Shown in pieces: positions 12,318-12,753 of a DNA stretch of 12,753 nt; positions within the stretch are counted from its first letter, which is position 1, and each line of letters starts with the position of its first letter. The stretch is from JBCBZH01 sp039815415. GTDB taxonomy: Bacteria > Bacteroidota > Rhodothermia > Rhodothermales > Rubricoccaceae. The stretch lies in assembly GCA_039815415.1 (NCBI GenBank), contig JBCBZH010000106.1:1-12753 (forward strand), written 5' to 3'. The position numbers and the translations under genes are program-made. Below the pieces are notes generated by a model. That model saw nothing but the letters and a program-made list of their open reading frames with translations. It was not told the DNA's origin and ran no database searches.

Positions 12318-12659
12318 ATGCTGTCCCGCGTCTGGAGCAGTGCCGTCCTCGGCGTCGACGCGCTGCCCATCGAGATCGAAACCCACACGGAGCCCAACAT
12401 TCCGCGCTGGACCGTGGTTGGACTGCCCGACGGGGCCGTGCGCGAAAGCCGCGACCGTGTCTGGGCGGCGCTGAAAACTTCCGGCCTGCCCGTCCCGCGC
12501 GGCGCGGTGACCGTCAATCTCGCGCCTGCGGATGTCCGCAAGGAGGGCTCGGCCTACGACCTGCCCATCGCCCTTGGGCTCATCGCCGCCACTGTGGAGG
12601 GGCTTCTTCCCCAGGAGGTTCTCGACGAGCTGGCGATCGTGGGTGAGCTGTCGCTCTGA
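12318..12659 (+). CDS. comM: ComM-like Mg-chelatase family ATPase, N-terminal part only (broken)
   Basis: This 113-codon frame has the typical ComM N-terminal (ChlI) domain: MLSRVWSSAVLGVDALPIEI, then WTVVGLPDGAVRESRDRVWA, then VTVNLAPADVRKEGSAYDLP, then LDELAIVGELSL. ComM is an AAA+ hexameric helicase that drives branch migration during natural transformation. Full-length members run to about 500 aa with a Walker A motif after this domain. Here the frame stops at 12657-12659, exactly where family members continue with Asp-Gly and R-P-V-R-G. The sequence after it codes for an unrelated enzyme in another frame, so the gene is truncated by a junction rather than by a point mutation. It starts at ATG 12318 without a Shine-Dalgarno. 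Confidence 0.85.
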   Translation: MLSRVWSSAVLGVDALPIEIETHTEPNIPRWTVVGLPDGAVRESRDRVWAALKTSGLPVPRGAVTVNLAPADVRKEGSAYDLPIALGLIAATVEGLLPQEVLDELAIVGELSL

Positions 12660-12753
12660 CCTTTTGGCAGAGATCGTTCGGCCTTTGCCGGTTTGTGCCG
12701 ATGAGAGCTGTCACGACCGCGCGTCGCTGCTCGCCTTGAAGGGCAAGTATGAC
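12655..12753 (+). CDS. Dipeptide epimerase (enolase superfamily) internal fragment
   Basis: From about 12655 the frame starting at 12658 reads DLLAEIVRPLPVCADESCHD followed by RASLLALKGKYD and runs off the window edge. 'PlPv.ADESch...dl..L.g.YD' is the part of L-Ala-D/L-Glu and related dipeptide epimerases that holds the third metal-binding Asp (in ADES). These enzymes recycle cell-wall peptides. There is no start codon and the residues that should precede it (an EQP motif) are missing, so this is an internal piece joined directly to comM. Confidence 0.6.

Noticed and set aside
12626..12635. CGAGCTGGCG in comM and similar copies at 9009 and 9078 as further members of the iterated family
   Set aside because: Only 9-10 bases match and common codons (Glu-Leu-Ala, Gln-Leu-Glu) explain them, so they were not counted as copies.

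Overview
The window is a high-GC bacterial segment whose genes are mostly short-spaced and read on both strands. An outer-membrane porin and exported proteins make it Gram-negative. None of the start codons I inspected has a Shine-Dalgarno AGGAGG-like element. That, together with the gene content, points by inference to the Bacteroidota/Rhodothermota side of the tree (a Salinibacter- or Rubricoccaceae-like marine lineage). I cannot fix the taxon from sequence alone.

Layout. Positions 1-254 (-) hold a fragment that resembles an AsmA-like protein. It ends abruptly at about 230-236, where a 5'-truncated Na+/phosphate cotransporter gene begins on the + strand (to 1189). A 323-bp gap rich in hairpins follows, then a PhoU-domain gene on the - strand (1513-2181). 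A 412-bp divergent intergenic region holds two candidate Pho-box-like direct repeats, one facing each gene. Next comes a + strand phosphate operon: an OprP/OprO-type phosphate porin with a frameshift at a 10-G tract (2594-3816), a second PhoU-domain gene (3876-4544), and a full-length Na+/phosphate cotransporter (4548-5732). Together these read as a phosphate-acquisition locus: outer-membrane entry, inner-membrane Na+-driven uptake, and PhoU control. The cotransporter and PhoU genes are each present twice, and the two cotransporter copies share near-identical patches that suggest gene conversion.

Three - strand genes follow: a secreted beta-lactamase-family serine hydrolase (5785-6975), a cyclophilin-type prolyl isomerase (7105-7626), and NAD kinase (7735-8625). 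Divergent from NAD kinase is a + strand redox module: a soluble FAD/NAD(P)H oxidoreductase (8734-9972), a polytopic NapH/NosR-like polyferredoxin (9995-11440), and an exported diheme cytochrome of the reaction-centre-cytochrome type (11540-11986). This could be an electron conduit from NAD(P)H across the inner membrane to the periplasm. A two-helix small membrane protein and the first ~110 codons of comM follow. comM breaks off at about 12656, where a dipeptide-epimerase (enolase superfamily) fragment begins in another frame.

The most unusual feature is a 12-bp sequence, CTCGAGCTGGCG (reverse CGCCAGCTCGAG), repeated all over the window. There are 12 exact copies plus several one-mismatch copies. 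It occurs as single copies, as inverted pairs forming long hairpins (one a likely bidirectional terminator at 5748-5782), and as a perfect 18-bp palindrome inside a gene. It lies both between genes and inside coding sequences in all reading frames. It behaves like a highly iterated palindrome or REP-like family of this genome. Both window ends carry illegitimate gene junctions, which may be genuine rearrangements or assembly chimeras.
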